A stretch of DNA of 64,000 nt from Limanda limanda. Taxonomy: Eukaryota; Chordata; Actinopteri; Pleuronectiformes; Pleuronectidae. Shown piece by piece: positions 1-13,414 of the stretch. The position numbers were made by a program, and so were the translations under genes. The DNA is taken from assembly GCF_963576545.1 (NCBI RefSeq), contig NC_083648.1:26181373-26245372 (forward strand), given 5' to 3'. The notes under the pieces are model-generated. The model was not told where the DNA came from. It saw nothing but the letters and a program-made list of their open reading frames with translations, and ran no database searches. How positions within the stretch are numbered: the first letter of the stretch is position 1; each line of letters begins with the position of its first letter.

Positions 1-70
1 GGTTTACACACAAAATAACCTGCATTTACACACACGCAACTGACACACACACACGCTAATTTGTACTCAC

Positions 71-164
71 GCTGAAGTAGATAGTACATGGTGCCAACCC
101 CTCCACCAGTCAGCACAGTGGTGAAGATGGCGAGCTGCTGCAGATGACTATTGGAAACCCTCAT
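71..164 (-). CDS. coa1: coa1, first coding exon (cytochrome c oxidase assembly factor 1)
   Basis: On the minus strand an ATG at 164 opens 31 codons plus one base, ending at a GT donor (GTGAGT) at 70-69. The peptide starts MRVSNSHLQQLAIF and continues as a glycine-containing transmembrane stretch ending GGGVGTMYYLLQ. This resembles the N-terminal membrane anchor of vertebrate COA1 (human ...GGFAIVYYLIQ), an inner mitochondrial membrane protein that helps assemble complexes I and IV. An acceptor AG lies just upstream (179-180), so a noncoding 5' exon is expected at higher coordinates. The rest of the gene lies off the left edge. Its divergent neighbour is blvra, as in human, which strengthens the call. 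The similarity rests on a short stretch, so identity is probable rather than certain. Confidence 0.62.
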
Positions 165-2330
165 CTTTGCTTTCTTTCCTGTGAGTGTTAAATAACATTC
201 ACATCTCAACAACAGCTTCAGACTTTAGTAAAAGAAGACTATTGGCAAACATGTAGCGGAAGAGACACGTTTATGCTAATGTTCTAAAAACAACTGGATG
301 GTATAACAGCAATAAATAACACACACTGACGCAAATACAGAGTTGGAAAAAAACAGACAAACAAAATCTACAAAAAAAAACAGTCGGTGTAGAACACAAT
401 ATTCTGATAGAGTAAAATTAAAGTAAATAATTGCTATATTAATTACCATGTCTAAGAAGCACATAGGCTACCTGAGCTTTTGCATTACCTCCCTCAACCA
501 CAGCATGGATGGGGCTGTACATATCCACTTTATTAAAATGATCATATGTGCAAGTAGCATTATAAAAGTTGTAACAATGTATGTGGCTCCAGTTATCTGG
601 ATGTTCTAATTTCAAACAACAAATACTGCAACCAGGTGATCTGGTTTTATACTTGAGAGAGGTGGATGAAACTGCATCAAGAACATACAGTGTCTTTATT
701 AGGATACATCTTACCAAGTTTCAATTAAGAGAAATGCAACTGATACAAACTGAGGCTGTATATAGATTCCAAATCATCATACATTGAAGATCTTGCGCCT
801 CTTAACGTGGAATCTGGTGTACAAAGTTATATTGCTGCTGATGTGAGGAGGTTGGAGAAAGTAAGACAATTTTGATTTAATAACTATGGACTGAAAAAAA
901 GAAAAAGTTTTGAGGTTTGAGGAGACACGCATCAAATCGATATATTCTAGTTTTCATTTAATTGGTGCATGATTTTATATCAGATCAATCACCTCCTCAA
1001 AAACTAAACCAATCTTAATCCCATGCCTAGTTGACTGAAAAATGTTAACACTTTTTCCAGCTTCAGACAAGATGAACATAGATACTTATCATTAGATCAT
1101 AGAACATGGCAAAACTAATACTGCCATCTGATGGTTCCATACTGGTACACAAGCCATTTCGCAGGAAAAGTGGCGTCTGGTTTGAGACTTATGTAAGTAT
1201 TGAGTTGCACACAACAAAGCTTGTACAATTTTTAACCATTTCAGTAAAAATATTTTTTAACATGTTCTACTTTAACTTTTGAAGACTCTGAGACCATCCT
1301 ACATGCTGAGATCCCATCATGTCAGGACTATTTTAACAGTCTTCTTATCTGCCTAAATCAAAAATCTATTGACTGACACCAATATGAGCGAAACTCCACT
1401 TCTAGTCTTTTAATAAGAACCAAGAGACATGATCACATGCTTCCTGTTACAGCCACTTTACACTGGTTTCCAGAATGTCTTGGAAATTATTTTCAGTTCT
1501 TACTTATTTTTTTCATCTCAATCTGACCTTTTAGTACCAGAGTACACAGAATGGTCTGCCTGCGATAATCAGATCGACTGAATAATTTCTTTTCAGTCAC
1601 TTCTTTAGACATACTTTGATCAGAAAGCCTGGACACCCCTGCTCCACACTTTTCCCGCATCCACACACATCCGTAACTCGCATCCATACACATCCGTAAC
1701 TTCATTGTCATCTTCAACTCTGTAATCATTTTTTTTTGCCAATTAAAAATGGATGGCGGGCCGCAGTTGGCCCGCGGGCCGTTGTTTGGACACACCTGGT
1801 CTAGACTGTTCCCGCATCCACACTCATCCGTAACCTCATTGTCATCTCCAACCCAACCCTCTCCTTTGAACACCAAGCCAACCAGATTAAAAAAAGTCTT
1901 CCTCCACCTTAAAACCTTCACTGGCTGCAACAAAGAATTCAACAAAGAAACAAAGAATTGTATTCAACAAAGATAGGCCTACAGTTTAAAATTGTCCTCA
2001 TCACATACAAAACCCTCCACAAACTCGCCCCTCTTACCTCTCTTTTAAAGGACTGTTTTTACCATGTTAAGTGGTAACCCATGTTCACATCATGACAACG
2101 GCTCGGCTGTTTGTATTGAAACAAGAGCCCTTTTTTACATAGCAGGAAATGGAGTTTTCACATGGGGAGAATTTCAAACTTTCCTTAACATGGCAGCAAA
2201 CCTGGCAAACGAGAGACCCACAGACGCCAGGACTACCAAGTTCATTCTGCACGGTAGACTGTTTATAAAGATCGCCTGCACAACATCCAGCACACAAACA
2301 AGAAAAAAATAAACATCCCATTCCAAACAT
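165..2330. other. non-coding stretch upstream of coa1 (probable 5' intron) with repeat relics
   Basis: Between the first coding exon of coa1 and the CpG-rich block at 2330-2520 there is no open frame with domain similarity. It contains degraded LINE sequence and a hAT-derived fragment, listed separately. Otherwise it is AT-rich single-copy-looking sequence. Confidence 0.5.
1300..2060 (+). mobile_element. Degraded L2/Rex-like LINE fragment interrupted by a hAT relic
   Basis: At 1985-2050 one frame reads FKIVLITYKTLHKLAP, the conserved motif near the end of fish L2/Rex-type reverse transcriptase proteins. At about 1400-1475 another frame reads like the preceding LHWLPV-type segment. Between them, at about 1740-1800, is a GC-rich piece (gcgggccgcagttggcccgc) matching the reverse complement of the start of the hAT MITE at 57974. 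This looks like an old LINE copy hit by a hAT insertion. No intact ORF remains. Confidence 0.5.
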
Positions 2331-2520
2331 GTGTTCGCATCGGGCACTGCACCAACAGAACGGCCGAACGAGACAAATCTCTCACCTTCTGTTAAACCGG
2401 TAGGTCGACGCTACTCTGTATACTTCCGTAAACGTCACACAGACTGTCGCCAATTGGATGTGGGCTCGCTCCATTTACACTCGGGCGTCTACATCTCGTG
2501 CTCGGCCGGGCGGTGAGTGT
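2330..2520. promoter_or_regulatory. CpG-rich candidate bidirectional promoter for coa1 (-) and blvra (+)
   Basis: This GC/CpG-rich island stands out from the AT-rich flanks and has a GCCAATTGG (CCAAT-type) motif near 2449. Two opposed candidate 5' exon ends are visible. On the minus strand AACAGAAG|GTGAGA falls near 2389; on the plus strand GGGCG|GTGAGT falls near 2511. The layout fits a head-to-head promoter for the divergent genes on either side. It is inference; transcript data would be needed to prove it. Confidence 0.35.
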
Positions 2521-2800
2521 AGTCTTGTAACAAATCATAATAAGGGACAGAAAATATAAAGGAAATATACACATGAAGAACTGTTGGATTGAGAGGAAAG
2601 AGAGACCAGGAGCCATGTGTACAGGTTATGATTACTGTAATAACAGTTATAATATAATACTAAAAGTTTGTTTTTAACAATAATTGCAGTCAAACTCCTC
2701 TTAACTCTAGGAACCACTGCCTTTGAATAGAGAAGCGTTCTATAATGTCCTAAAGATACAATGGGGCTCAAATATAAAGGGGTTTGTGTATGTTAGAACA

Positions 2801-3740
2801 GGATCTTGAATTCTATTCTGAATTTCACAGGAAGCCAAAGTAGAGAAGCTAAGACAGGCGTAACATGAGCTCTTTCTGTTCAGTTCCTTTCACAACTTCT
2901 AAGATTCATTCTTAGAGCTGCTCTTACAAAGCAGATATGACTTTAATTACTCAGGTTTTAGTTGATCACAGTAAATGTGTTTCTGCAGAATAAGAATCTG
3001 TCTAACATTGTCAAGCAACTTCACATAATACTATATAGTGTATATATTTTGATCTTTTTTTATTGTGCTTCGGCACTGTTATTTAAATTCTGTTTTTCTC
3101 TTATTTTGCTGTAACAAGTGAATTTCCCCGTTGTGTGGATAAATAAAGAAATCTAATCTAATCTAATATCTTTTTTTGTGTGTGTTAGGAGCAGGATCTT
3201 GTGTGTTAGGAGCAGGATCTTGAATTCTATTCTGAATTTCACAGGAAGCCAAAGTAGAGAAGCTAAGACAGGCGTAACATGAGCTCTTTCTGTTCAGTTC
3301 CTTTCACAACTTCTAAGATTCATTCTTAGAGCTGCTCTTACAAAGCAGATATGATTTTAATTACTCAGGTTTTAGTTGATCACAGTAAATGTGTTTCTGC
3401 AGAATAAGAATCTGTCTAACATTGTCAAGCAACCTCACATAATACTATATAGTGTATATATTTTGATCTTTTTTTATTGTGCTTCGGCACTGTTATTTAA
3501 ATTCTGTTTTTCTCTTATTTTGCTGTAACAAGTGAATTTCCCCGTTGTGTGGATAAATAAAGAAATCTAATCTAATCTAATATCTTTTTTTGTGTGTGTT
3601 AGGAGCAGGATCTTGTGTGTTAGGAGCAGGATCTTGAATTCTATTCGAAATTTCACAGGAAGCCGATGTAGAGAAGCTAAGACAGGTGTAACATGAGCTC
3701 TTTCTGTTCAGCTCCTTTCACAACTTCCAAGATTCATTCT
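2801..3740 (+). repeat. 414-bp tandem repeat, about 2.3 copies, with LINE-like 3' tail
   Basis: The segment beginning ggatcttgaattctattc occurs at 2801, 3215 and 3629, each 414 bp apart; the third copy is partial. Units one and two are nearly identical. Each unit ends in a stretch reading gtgaatttccccgttgtgtg followed by an aataaagaaatctaatctaa tail, typical of non-LTR retrotransposon 3' ends in fish. The structure looks like tandem duplication of a LINE 3' end rather than independent insertions. Confidence 0.8.
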
Positions 3741-3779
3741 TTGTCAAAATAAAAGCCTGCCAGTATGCACAACTAAATG

Positions 3780-3970
3780 TCCGTAAAGAGCTTTAAGTGA
3801 AAACTAAAAGCTCTTTACAGTACACATCACATTCACACACTATTGCTACACTATCTGCACTTTCAGTATCTTGCCCAAAGATAGTTAAGAATGCAGACTG
3901 GAGAAGCCAGGGTCCAAACCACAGGCCGTCTCTGCCTACTGACCTACTACCACCCTACTAATAGCATTGG
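3780..3970 (-). mobile_element. tRNA-derived SINE fragment (reverse orientation)
   Basis: The segment contains the complement of the same SINE seen at 14702: agctctttacagtac, then cttgcccaaaga, then gcagactggagaagccaggg leading to a degraded box-B complement. It is diverged, and its 3' end abuts the (TA)n tract. Confidence 0.55.
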
Positions 3971-4005
3971 TTGTATTGGTGATCAGGAGTTAAGTCACCT
4001 CATTA

Positions 4006-4129
<124 letters not shown>

Positions 4130-4360
4130 CAATATTACTATATGTGACCAAGGGCTTAGGCAAGTCCTGGATTTGATTAACGTTTTGAATTGTACCAACC
4201 CTTTAATACTGACTCAAACCAATTAAAGGCCCAAAGATCATTTACAACGACCCATGACAGTAAAAGATGGACTGAGACTTATCAATTTATTCAGCAACAG
4301 ACAACTTTAACATCATATTAAAACAGAAAAGTGAATCCATACAAGAGAGTTAACTGTAAA

Positions 4361-4381
4361 TATATATATATATATATATAA
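4361..4381. repeat. short (TA)n microsatellite
   Basis: About ten uninterrupted TA units. Confidence 0.9.
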
Positions 4382-4781
4382 TACTTAACAGGGCAAATTA
4401 ATAATAGGAAAGGGGAGTGCTAACGGGTGATTTGGCTGTGGCCACTGACAGTTAGAGGACCAGTATACACACACTTCAAAGCAAAGCAAATGGTGGAGGA
4501 GAATAATATAAATTGTGAAGGTTGTGCAAAGAGCCACTACCAAACATACGATTGTGGGGTGTGCAAATTACATGTGAGAAACAGCGTAACCAACCCCCCC
4601 ACCATGTGGACGCCCATGTTTGACACCGTTCCTGTAGCACTTGAACAAACAAAGACAGGAAACACAAGTTCAGTACACAATACTAGCACTGCATGGCAGA
4701 TACAAATATCTATTAGCTTCTTGGGGGAAAGTAATAGATACTACAAGGATAGCAAAAAGGACTGCATGCAAAAAGTCATGG

Positions 4782-4783
<2 letters not shown>

Positions 4784-4872
<89 letters not shown>

Positions 4873-4880
4873 TATATATC
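4784..4880. repeat. (TA)n microsatellite, about 95 bp
   Basis: Nearly pure TA repeat with one phase slip (ataatata) near 4864. It is the third TA tract within 900 bp. Confidence 0.97.
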
Positions 4881-5394
4881 AAATTAGAAACCAGGAAGTA
4901 GTAGATGCTAAGGTCTACCCATCCCTACAGTAGCCCTGGAGGGACATTTCACTACCAGTTACATATACATTACTATACTGTAGCTGTTATCTTTCTCCCT
5001 CCTATGTTGGATTCTGTGCGTCTGTAGACCAAGTGTGTCATGATTTAACACTTATTTCTTTCTAAGAGTTCAACAGAAAAGTTAAGAAAAACAGGAGGGG
5101 CTGTTTTAATCTATATATTACAGCCCTGAGCATTCTGCGGGTGTGTCTCCAGTATTGAACTGCTCACGGAATCCCTATGTGTTTGTCTCCTGGGAAAACA
5201 TTCATACTCAGTACTGACGCAAAGTTTTTCCTCTTTGCAGCGAGATAAAATCAATCAAACCCTGATTGAAATGTTGGAGTTTCAGAGCTACTGGCTCTCC
5301 GACATGGTTGAGACCTTCTCATTACTGAGTTCATAAATCGAACATATTGATTGCAATCACGTGGTAAATGGACAAAGGGCCTCCGCCCCTCTGT

Positions 5395-5568
5395 CTCCAG
5401 TCGACCGGTGCTACCCGTGCAGTAAAGCAAGCGCACTCTGCAGACTCTGGAGCAGTCCGCTCCTCATGCTGGGACCGGCGGTGACAGAGCTCCACACCGC
5501 CTGAGGACCTCGTTTTCAGTGTATCTGTGTTCTGAGCTGGATTCCTCCGGGGTAGCGACAGAAAGCAG
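5395..5568 (+). promoter_or_regulatory. blvra: candidate noncoding first exon of blvra
   Basis: A CpG-richer stretch ends in a strong donor, GACAGAAAGCAG|GTAAGAGC, at 5568/5569. The next usable acceptor in blvra is at 7650, five bases before the start codon, so this block could be the 5' untranslated exon. The island at 2330-2520 is an alternative. The call rests only on base composition and the donor consensus. Confidence 0.3.
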
Positions 5569-5993
5569 GTAAGAGCAGCGGCACAGTCCACTCCTCTCTG
5601 CGTACACTCCAGCTGAACATCTGTGGTCCAGGTTTCAGTTTATTAGTCTCCGCAATGACATATGTTTCTGTCATGAACAGTTTTTTCTCCAATGTTATGT
5701 CATGCTTAGTGAAACTGGATCCACTTGATCTTCATCATCGCTTTCTCCACACGGCAGATATCTTCTCTTATACATGTGTTCACACTTTGTCATTGGGTCA
5801 CGCATTATTTATACAACCTTTAACAGAACAGACAACACAGACCTTATACAAGGACCCTGAACCCTATTTTGATTGACTGCGCTAAACGTGGGGGACACAT
5901 CTGTTTACAGCTGGTAGGAATTACATGTATTCAACCAGTAATCGGTCTTTATCAACTTACCAAAGGAGCCACCTCTATGTTGTTCATTGTAAG

Positions 5994-6508
5994 CAGGGAC
6001 GTGCACAGCCATTTTAGGGGGCAGGGGCTCAAGTGAGAAAAAGGGCACTTCTCATAATTATTCATAAAAAATATTTATTTTAACAAAACGTTGAATTTAT
6101 TGTAAAACATGTCTGACTTACTAAACAATTTATTTCATTAGCCTCACACTCACGCAATTGTTAAATACTCTTTCCTGTGTCACTGCACATGGCTGCTTTT
6201 TCATCAGTAAATATGAGTTAATAAAATCAGTCCAATATGAAATCTCTTTTTATTTAGAAAGTACTTGATAAATGAGTATAGACTGTTACTTTTATTACAA
6301 GTATGCTGTAATTTACAAAATAAGGTTTTCAATAAAAAATCAGACTTCAACAGTTAGTGAATGACGCTGGTCAGTGCTCTCCACACTGATTTGAAATTCA
6401 TTCAGTTCAGACTTGTTTGCTGCACCTAAAGCTTAAAATGACAAACTCTGATTTGAGCCTTTACTGTATCAAGGTGGCCCCACCTGGCCCCCCTTAGCAG
6501 CGCCACTG
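5994..6508 (+). mobile_element. hAT-type non-autonomous element
   Basis: Starts CAGGGACGTGCACAG and ends AGCAGCGCCACTG, the CAG...CTG end pattern of hAT elements. It holds no coding frame. Its first 470 bp are repeated in reverse orientation at 31630-32119. Similarity between the two loci resumes at 6805-6860 versus 18685-18732, so both belong to a larger old repeat. No target duplication is evident. Confidence 0.55.
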
Positions 6509-7655
6509 GACCGAGGTGCATTACTCTGCTGGTCAACAAGTGACTCTGCTCCTCTGATGTTCCTGGATAAATGGGGCGTCACTTCTTCTGCAACAATGAA
6601 GATAAAACACCGCCTTACGTTTAACCCTTGCGTCTTGTGTTGTGTAGCAGGTTTATCTTATAAACTCTAGAGCAACTCAAACAAACACAAAATAAGCGTC
6701 AGTCCTGTACTTGTCTCAATAACTTGTGATCACTGCTGGTGTTTATTGTTCAAGTGTAAAGTGAGCGCAGAAGTGAGGAGGAACAGAGACTCTGACACAC
6801 CAGATCTTTAATGAGCGACTGTCCTGGTGCTGAAGCAGCGGTGTTATAATTATTCAGCGGCGACAGGAATATTATATCAATTTGACAGCAAGTTGTGGTG
6901 TTTGAGGAAAATATTATCTTCTCTGCCTGTTTAATGTTTAATGAGTGTTAGAGCATGTTGCAAACAGTGCCTCTGTTCAGCCTGTGTTCATCGTTTTAAA
7001 AACTGGAGTCCTTCACAGTGCAGAAATTTCAAGTGTGACCAACAATCCACTGGCTCTATCACACTACGCCTGTATGTTGTAGCTTGACTTAACTAGAACT
7101 ATTAGAGCATATCCCTGGCAAACCCAAACTTGCGTCCCTGCGTGCGTAGAGCCCTGAGCAAGTTAGCTGGAGCAGACAAACGTCTATGTCAAAGGCCAAA
7201 GCTCCAACACTTCACTGGCTTTTCCACAGCTGTGTTTGAACCTATAACCTGATGTGCATATAAACTGGCGTCTTTTTACATGAAATGGAGATAAGAACCT
7301 TTACTCATGACTTGGGGTTTTCTTTAAAATAAACCACATACAGTGAATCCAACAGAATATAATGTCTGGAAGAGGTGGAACACATAGACCATGATGCTGA
7401 GAAACTCCTGTGACATACAAGTGTTTTCAAGCTAGTTAAAAACAAGTACATTTTCTAAACATATATATGATTCATGTCTCTTCTTAGGTATTTATGACTT
7501 ATTTGATGTATGACTAGAGTATGTTGAATGATCTGTTTAAGGCATTTTTTTTTTTAAATGATAAAAGAGCTCACATGTCTATTCATCACATCCTGTTCAA
7601 TCAACTACACTGACTTTAGTGCCCTTAAACCTCTTGTCTTTGTTTCTCAGGCAGG

Positions 7656-10600
7656 ATGTTTGGAGCTGTAGTGGTTGGAATTGGCACAGCAGGTTGGGTG
7701 AGGATCCGAGACATGTTAGCTCCACAGCCTGGCAGTCATGCAGAGCAGCTCAGTGTCAGAGGATTCATATCCAGGTAACTCACAGACGCTGTCGAACATA
7801 CACATAGAAACACAGCCAATATTGGCCAAAGATAAAATAGGATATGACCTGAAGCATCAAGTGAGGAAAGGCAACACAAGATCTGCACTTGGTTGTCCTA
7901 TTTTGGACTTGAGTGTGCCCAAGTAGAGGCGATGATAACGAGAATGTGTCATCTTAGGCTGTTTTTATCACACAGATGTTTGTTTTTAATTAGTTATTTA
8001 ATGCTATAAAAACGGGTTCAAATATGATTGACAGCTGAGACTCTTGATTGGTTGCATGTATCGGCAGGACCTTGATACCGTGGCCCAAACCCCAGTTGAT
8101 ACTGTGCAGGCTCATCCTCTTTCCAAGTTGACATCTCCGTCTGCATGGTCTACATGTATGACACTTTTTTTTCATCCTGAGATATTTGTATTCCTTGACT
8201 TTTGCGTGACAAAACACAGGTTTTCTAACACGTGTGTTAATGAGGTTTCAAAGTCACGCTGTCAATTTTCCAGACATTGTTCTTTGGTATTCTTACATTG
8301 GCTCACTCGGATAGTTTTTTTTAAAATAAGTTTTTTGTAACAGAGGATTTGCATAGCAGTACTTTGACAAACAATTCAAGAAATCTTTCCTGTACAAAAC
8401 ATATTTACACCTCCTAAGAAAAGAGGTTTATAAAGAGGGAACATTTAACCACAGTCATCAACTCACAGGAAGAAACAACAAAGTAGAATTTACTAAAAAA
8501 TTAAAACAAAACAAACTAAAAAAAATTACAATTATATAATAATACAAAAGATATTCAGGAGGAGAAAGTTGAGATGTAAAAAAATAATTGAATAAAAAAA
8601 AATGATGATGTAAATGATATTCAGATACAGTAGAATTTCCTGATATGTTTATTGGCCTTTTTATTTATTTTAGTGGAGAATACATTTTTTTGTGCATTCA
8701 ACAATGTGGAGATTGAAATGACATTTGTATTTATATAAAGTTCTGATGATGTTATTTGAACTAGTTCAAAATGCTTGTTTTTCAACAAGACTTCTTACTG
8801 GACAGATGTGACAGAAGAAATCTGTATTTATGGATTTGGGGTTCAGACAGACAATAAAAGATTTAGAATTAAGACTTTGTCTTTGTATTAACTTTTTGGG
8901 GTTCTGAGTCTTGTTACTCTGTAAGTACAGGCACATGCTCAAAAGCTAATTAGATGGTATTTTTTTATCATATCAACAATCAAACATCTGCTTTGGCCAT
9001 TTCTGTTAGAGCTAGTAGAGACAATTAACCTCTAGCTTATAGTCTTAAACACAATTTCCCTGACACACTATTCTAAATTCATGTGTATAACGCCTTTCGA
9101 ACAGTACAGGCGAAATGAAAAAACTCATTCTGGCTTTTTAGCTTGAGTGTTTTCTCACCTCTGGGTATATAAAATGATTTTCTCAAATGAAGCTATTCAC
9201 CACATACAGTATGTGAAGAGGAAGCAGCAGTTTAACATGTATAGTCACTCACCCACAGAGTCAATTTACTGTCAGATTTTCCTCTACATGTCAGAAGGTA
9301 ACAGCACTGTGTTACTATCGGGATGTTTTTGTTAACAGGAGAAGTCTGGACACTCAGCAGGGAGTAGGTCAGATCACATTGGAGGAGGCTCTGAGCAGAA
9401 AAGACATTCATGCGGCGTTCATCTGCACTGAGAATGTGGCTCATGAGGACAATGTCAGGTAATGTGTGATGGACAACTACACTAAATAGGAGGGGGGGCG
9501 TGTTAAATGCACTTTGTCCTTTTTGTGGCCAGGTCTGGAAGAAAGAAGGCATCATACATTACACCCAGACCCAGGTGTGTTGTAGGATGTTTCTTTCATC
9601 CTCTTAATCACAGGACAGTTGCTGACATTGCTGACAGTTTGGAGACGATGTGGAGAGTTATCTCAGAGACAGCATATTGGATAAATAAAATACAGCAGCT
9701 CACACATTCTGACTGGTTTTTAAATGGACGCATTTCTCCATTTTTACATTTTCCATTATCACCACAATCCATACAATAACCATGTGCAGTTAAATACTTC
9801 CATTCTGCCATACATACACTCAAAGGACTTAAGTCGAAATATTTTAAATATGTAGTACATAGTTGCTCTAATTTTTCATTTCTGTCGGATAACCTCAAAG
9901 ATTACTTTTGTAGATTGAATTATTTTTCATCCATAAAATGATTGCTTGACACATTCGGAGACCAGCTGATGAACATTGTGGAACATTTAGCAAATGAAAA
10001 GCTAGACATTTTCTTCAGGTACTGGTTCAGACCAAACACAGAGTCAAAGAGAGAATGAAAATTGGCTTCAGCAGGTGGCCAGAGAAATTTCTCTTAATTT
10101 ATACTAATTTAGCTTTGAGTCTGCTAGATGTATGGGGCAAGTGATTACTCTCACTTTATAAAGTATAATATGTTATGACGAGGACCAGTGACACTTACAG
10201 ACACTTTAACTGTGCAGCTGATTTTCTGTAAAGGGATTTTCAGAAAACGTCTCCCACAGAGAAACAGACATTAATCGGAATGCACAACTTGCAGCTTCTT
10301 ATCAGAATTCCTGCTGCCTTCTGCTGACTAGGATAACTCCTCCTTTCTCAACAGAACCTTTCTGCAGGCAGGGAAACATGTCTGTGTTGAGTATCCCATG
10401 ACCCTGAACTACAAGGCTGCTGTGGATTTGTGGGACTTAGCTCTGGAAAAAGGTACAACTTTAATAACATGTGTAAATCAGGAGGGACAGTTTTTATATA
10501 GACTGTCTGATGATGGATCCAGTGCATTAGTTGTCAGTAAGGTGCAGTGGAAGTCAGACAATATGTTATTTTCTGCTTCAAGGGTTCTCTCACTAAGTCT

Positions 10601-13414
10601 GTGGTCATTGCTGTCAGCTTCTCTTGGTTAGTACTCATTTCACTAGCAAGGATCCCGCTTCAACTATATCTGTCATTTAAAAGGTTGAAATGAAAATGCA
10701 TGGATTTTGAATGAAGGGGTTGAAGTGAAGATTTGTCTCAAAGGCTAATCTGGGAGGATGCACTGGTGACTATGCAGAGGCAGACTAAGTGTAGTGGTAT
10801 TATTCCACCCATCCTACAATGAAACGCGCAAGATGTATGCAAACTGAACAAGAAAGGATGAGGGAGGGAGAGACGAGAAGAAGAGAAAGGGCAGGTCACA
10901 TAATCTGAGACAAAGGGTGTAATGGTTTGACTAGGTAAATGTAGCCCAAAGGGTTATAAAAGGGTGAGGTTGAGGCGTGGCCCTACTACTGAACGCAACT
11001 TAACTAGTTAATTTCATTAAGGGTTTGTGGTTCAGCAGCTCCGACCCTGTGTGGAGTACAAAGGATGTTTCTGAGGGGTTGCGAGACAAGCTGCTGCTAA
11101 CACTTGTTTTTCTGTCAACTTAAAAACCCAGTATATTTTATAGTTGTGTGTGTGTGTGTTTGTGTCAGGAGTGGTTCTCCATGAGGAGCACATAGAGCTG
11201 CTGACAGAAGAGTACAAAATACTGAAGAGAGAAGTAGAAGGAAAAGTGCTGAAGGAGGGCACGCTTCATTTCACAGGTAAGAGACTGTGTTTACATTGAT
11301 ACTTCTATACATTTTTGCAAAATATATTCTAAAAACTATGTTCTCGGTTTAGTTTCAAAATATATAGGTTTTAATAGTATTTCCAAGTTAATTAAATGTC
11401 ATTTCATACAGTGATATAAGCAAATGTCACATTAACACTGGTCTGATCTTTAGAGTTGCCCTGCTAAAAGAACCACACTTCACTGATTGAACTACAATGT
11501 GTCAATAAGAAAATGTCATGATAAAGGTTATGTTTTCTTATTTGTTCAAGGCGGATCTCTGAAGCCTGGATTTGGTTTTCCAGGGTTCAGTGGCATTGCT
11601 CGCCTCACCTGGTTGGTTGATTTGTTTGGTGAGTTGTCGGTGACTGCAGCAACCATGGAGGAAGACTCTGGTAACTGCATCAAGATGACTGCTAAGTTGG
11701 TGACTTGTGAAGACCGGTGAGAGACTGTGTTTGTCTAATGAGAATTACAGCCCTGTGGTCATATGCCTCCGTCAATCATTGCATTTTCACTTTACATACA
11801 TTTTTTTCAAGCCCATATGAGGTCACGGTGACTTCTGAAATCTAATCAGTTTATATTACAATCCAGTAACTAGTCAAAATTTGAAGAAATTCCTCAAAGG
11901 TACACTTGAGATATCATCATGTTCTTCTAGCCAAAAACATTCTTGCCACATTTGAAAGTATTCTCTTAAGATACTATTGAGATAATGAGTTCACAAGGCA
12001 CAATGTGGTTTTGTGAGGTCACAGTGACCCTGACCTTTGACCACTTAATTGTGTTTGTCATATGTAATGAAAATCCCGACTGGTGTTCCTGTTATATCAA
12101 GTTCACAAGACAATGAGGTCAGTGACACTTTTGACCGTCGTCGACCACAAAAATCTGATCAATTAATTTCTGAGTCTAACTTAACGTTTGTACAAAATTT
12201 GAAGAAATTGCTGTCATGCCATTAAGGATACATCTTGTTCACAAGAATGGGATGGACATATGGATGGACTTAAAAACATAAATAAACTAACAATGTCCCT
12301 CTATATAGTCTTTCTGACTATGCTACTATGTCTGTGCTTCTGTCCCAAAGTGACTGATTCCTACTGAAAACACAAGTATCTATTATATATATTGTTTCTC
12401 TAAAGAAGTTTTGTAATTCCAAAAGCTGGTCACTGTAGGTTTGCACAAATAAAAATCAAACAAGAGGAAAGAACTGTTTTTATCGTTGATCGTTTTGTGC
12501 TCAGTAATGATTTATCACTGGTATCTGCAAAACCCAGTTTGAATTCCTGTAAGTTTCATCAGAGGAGGCAGAGGACCATACAAAGGATCCTACTGATCCA
12601 GAGCAACATCTGACCTCTGTCTGAGCTCAGTTGTTATGTAGTCTGAACTACTATAGTCTACAGTGATTATTTTAATGTCTTTATTCAGTGCGGAAGCTTA
12701 GAAAAATCAACCTAGTCCAAAATATAATGGTTGCAAACCTGTTTGCACTGCATTACTATTATTATTAGTATTATTACTGCAGTATTCATTCAGTACCTAT
12801 ATTAAAAATATAATTGTGTAAAGCTTATATGCACTATTTATGTAACAGTATAAAACTGCATAAACGTGTGTCAATATATATAATCCCCAAAAACATTTGC
12901 CAGGATATCTCCATAAATAATAGAGGCCAGGCATCCAGTTATGATCATGTGCTAGGAATGTTGTCGTCACAACAATGAAATCAGAGCATCACATCATATA
13001 GTGGCGTAAAGCATTTAATGCAATTAATGCAAGTTTTGCAACCAATAAGATCATAGACACGATCTACAGTTTCTTTAGATTAACCAGTCATTCATCATCA
13101 TATGGTTTAAATGACGTCTTTAAGTCCAAAATCTTTGAGTTCACCTCTCTCTTTGTAGACCTCTGACGTGGATTGAGGAGCGGGGACCAGGCCTTCCTAG
13201 GGCCAAGAACATCAACTTTCAGTTTAACTCCTGCACTCTAACCCAAACCCCCCCTGCACCCAGAGGGGCTGTGGGCCTCTTCATGCAGGACCTGATCCAC
13301 TTCTCTGCCAAGCTGGCGGGCCAAGTGAGTCCTGAGGAGATCCAGAGAGAGAAGGTCAGGATCCTACATTGCTTGGAGCTGGCAGAGAAGATTCAACAAC
13401 TTTGTCAAAGTTAA
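7656..13414 (+). CDS. blvra: biliverdin reductase A, complete six-exon coding gene
   Basis: Coding exons are 7656-7774, 9339-9458, 10355-10452, 11169-11276, 11551-11716 and 13159-13414. All introns are GT-AG, phases match, and the total is 867 bp for 288 aa (human BLVRA is 296). The protein begins [20 protein letters not shown], the Rossmann glycine motif for NADPH. Further matches are [26 protein letters not shown], and a C-terminal beta-sheet segment ([20 protein letters not shown], then [18 protein letters not shown]). The enzyme reduces biliverdin to bilirubin in the cytosol. The start is the first ATG after an acceptor at 7650, directly before the Rossmann motif. An AATAAA signal lies at 13705-13710. 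No stop or frameshift is seen, so it looks functional. It is divergent from coa1, as in human. Confidence 0.95.
11800..12290. repeat. dispersed repeat in blvra intron 5
   Basis: Intron 5 holds a segment with internal near-repeats: gtcacggtgac / gtcacagtgaccctgacctt, and aaatttgaagaaatt occurring twice about 310 bp apart. It ends gttcacaagaatgggatgga. I recognise the pattern as a common teleost dispersed repeat of uncertain class. No coding content. Confidence 0.5.

Noticed and set aside
1493..1945. 150-codon minus-strand open frame
   Set aside because: Overlaps LINE and hAT relics, has no domain, and lies on the strand opposite the LINE coding sense.
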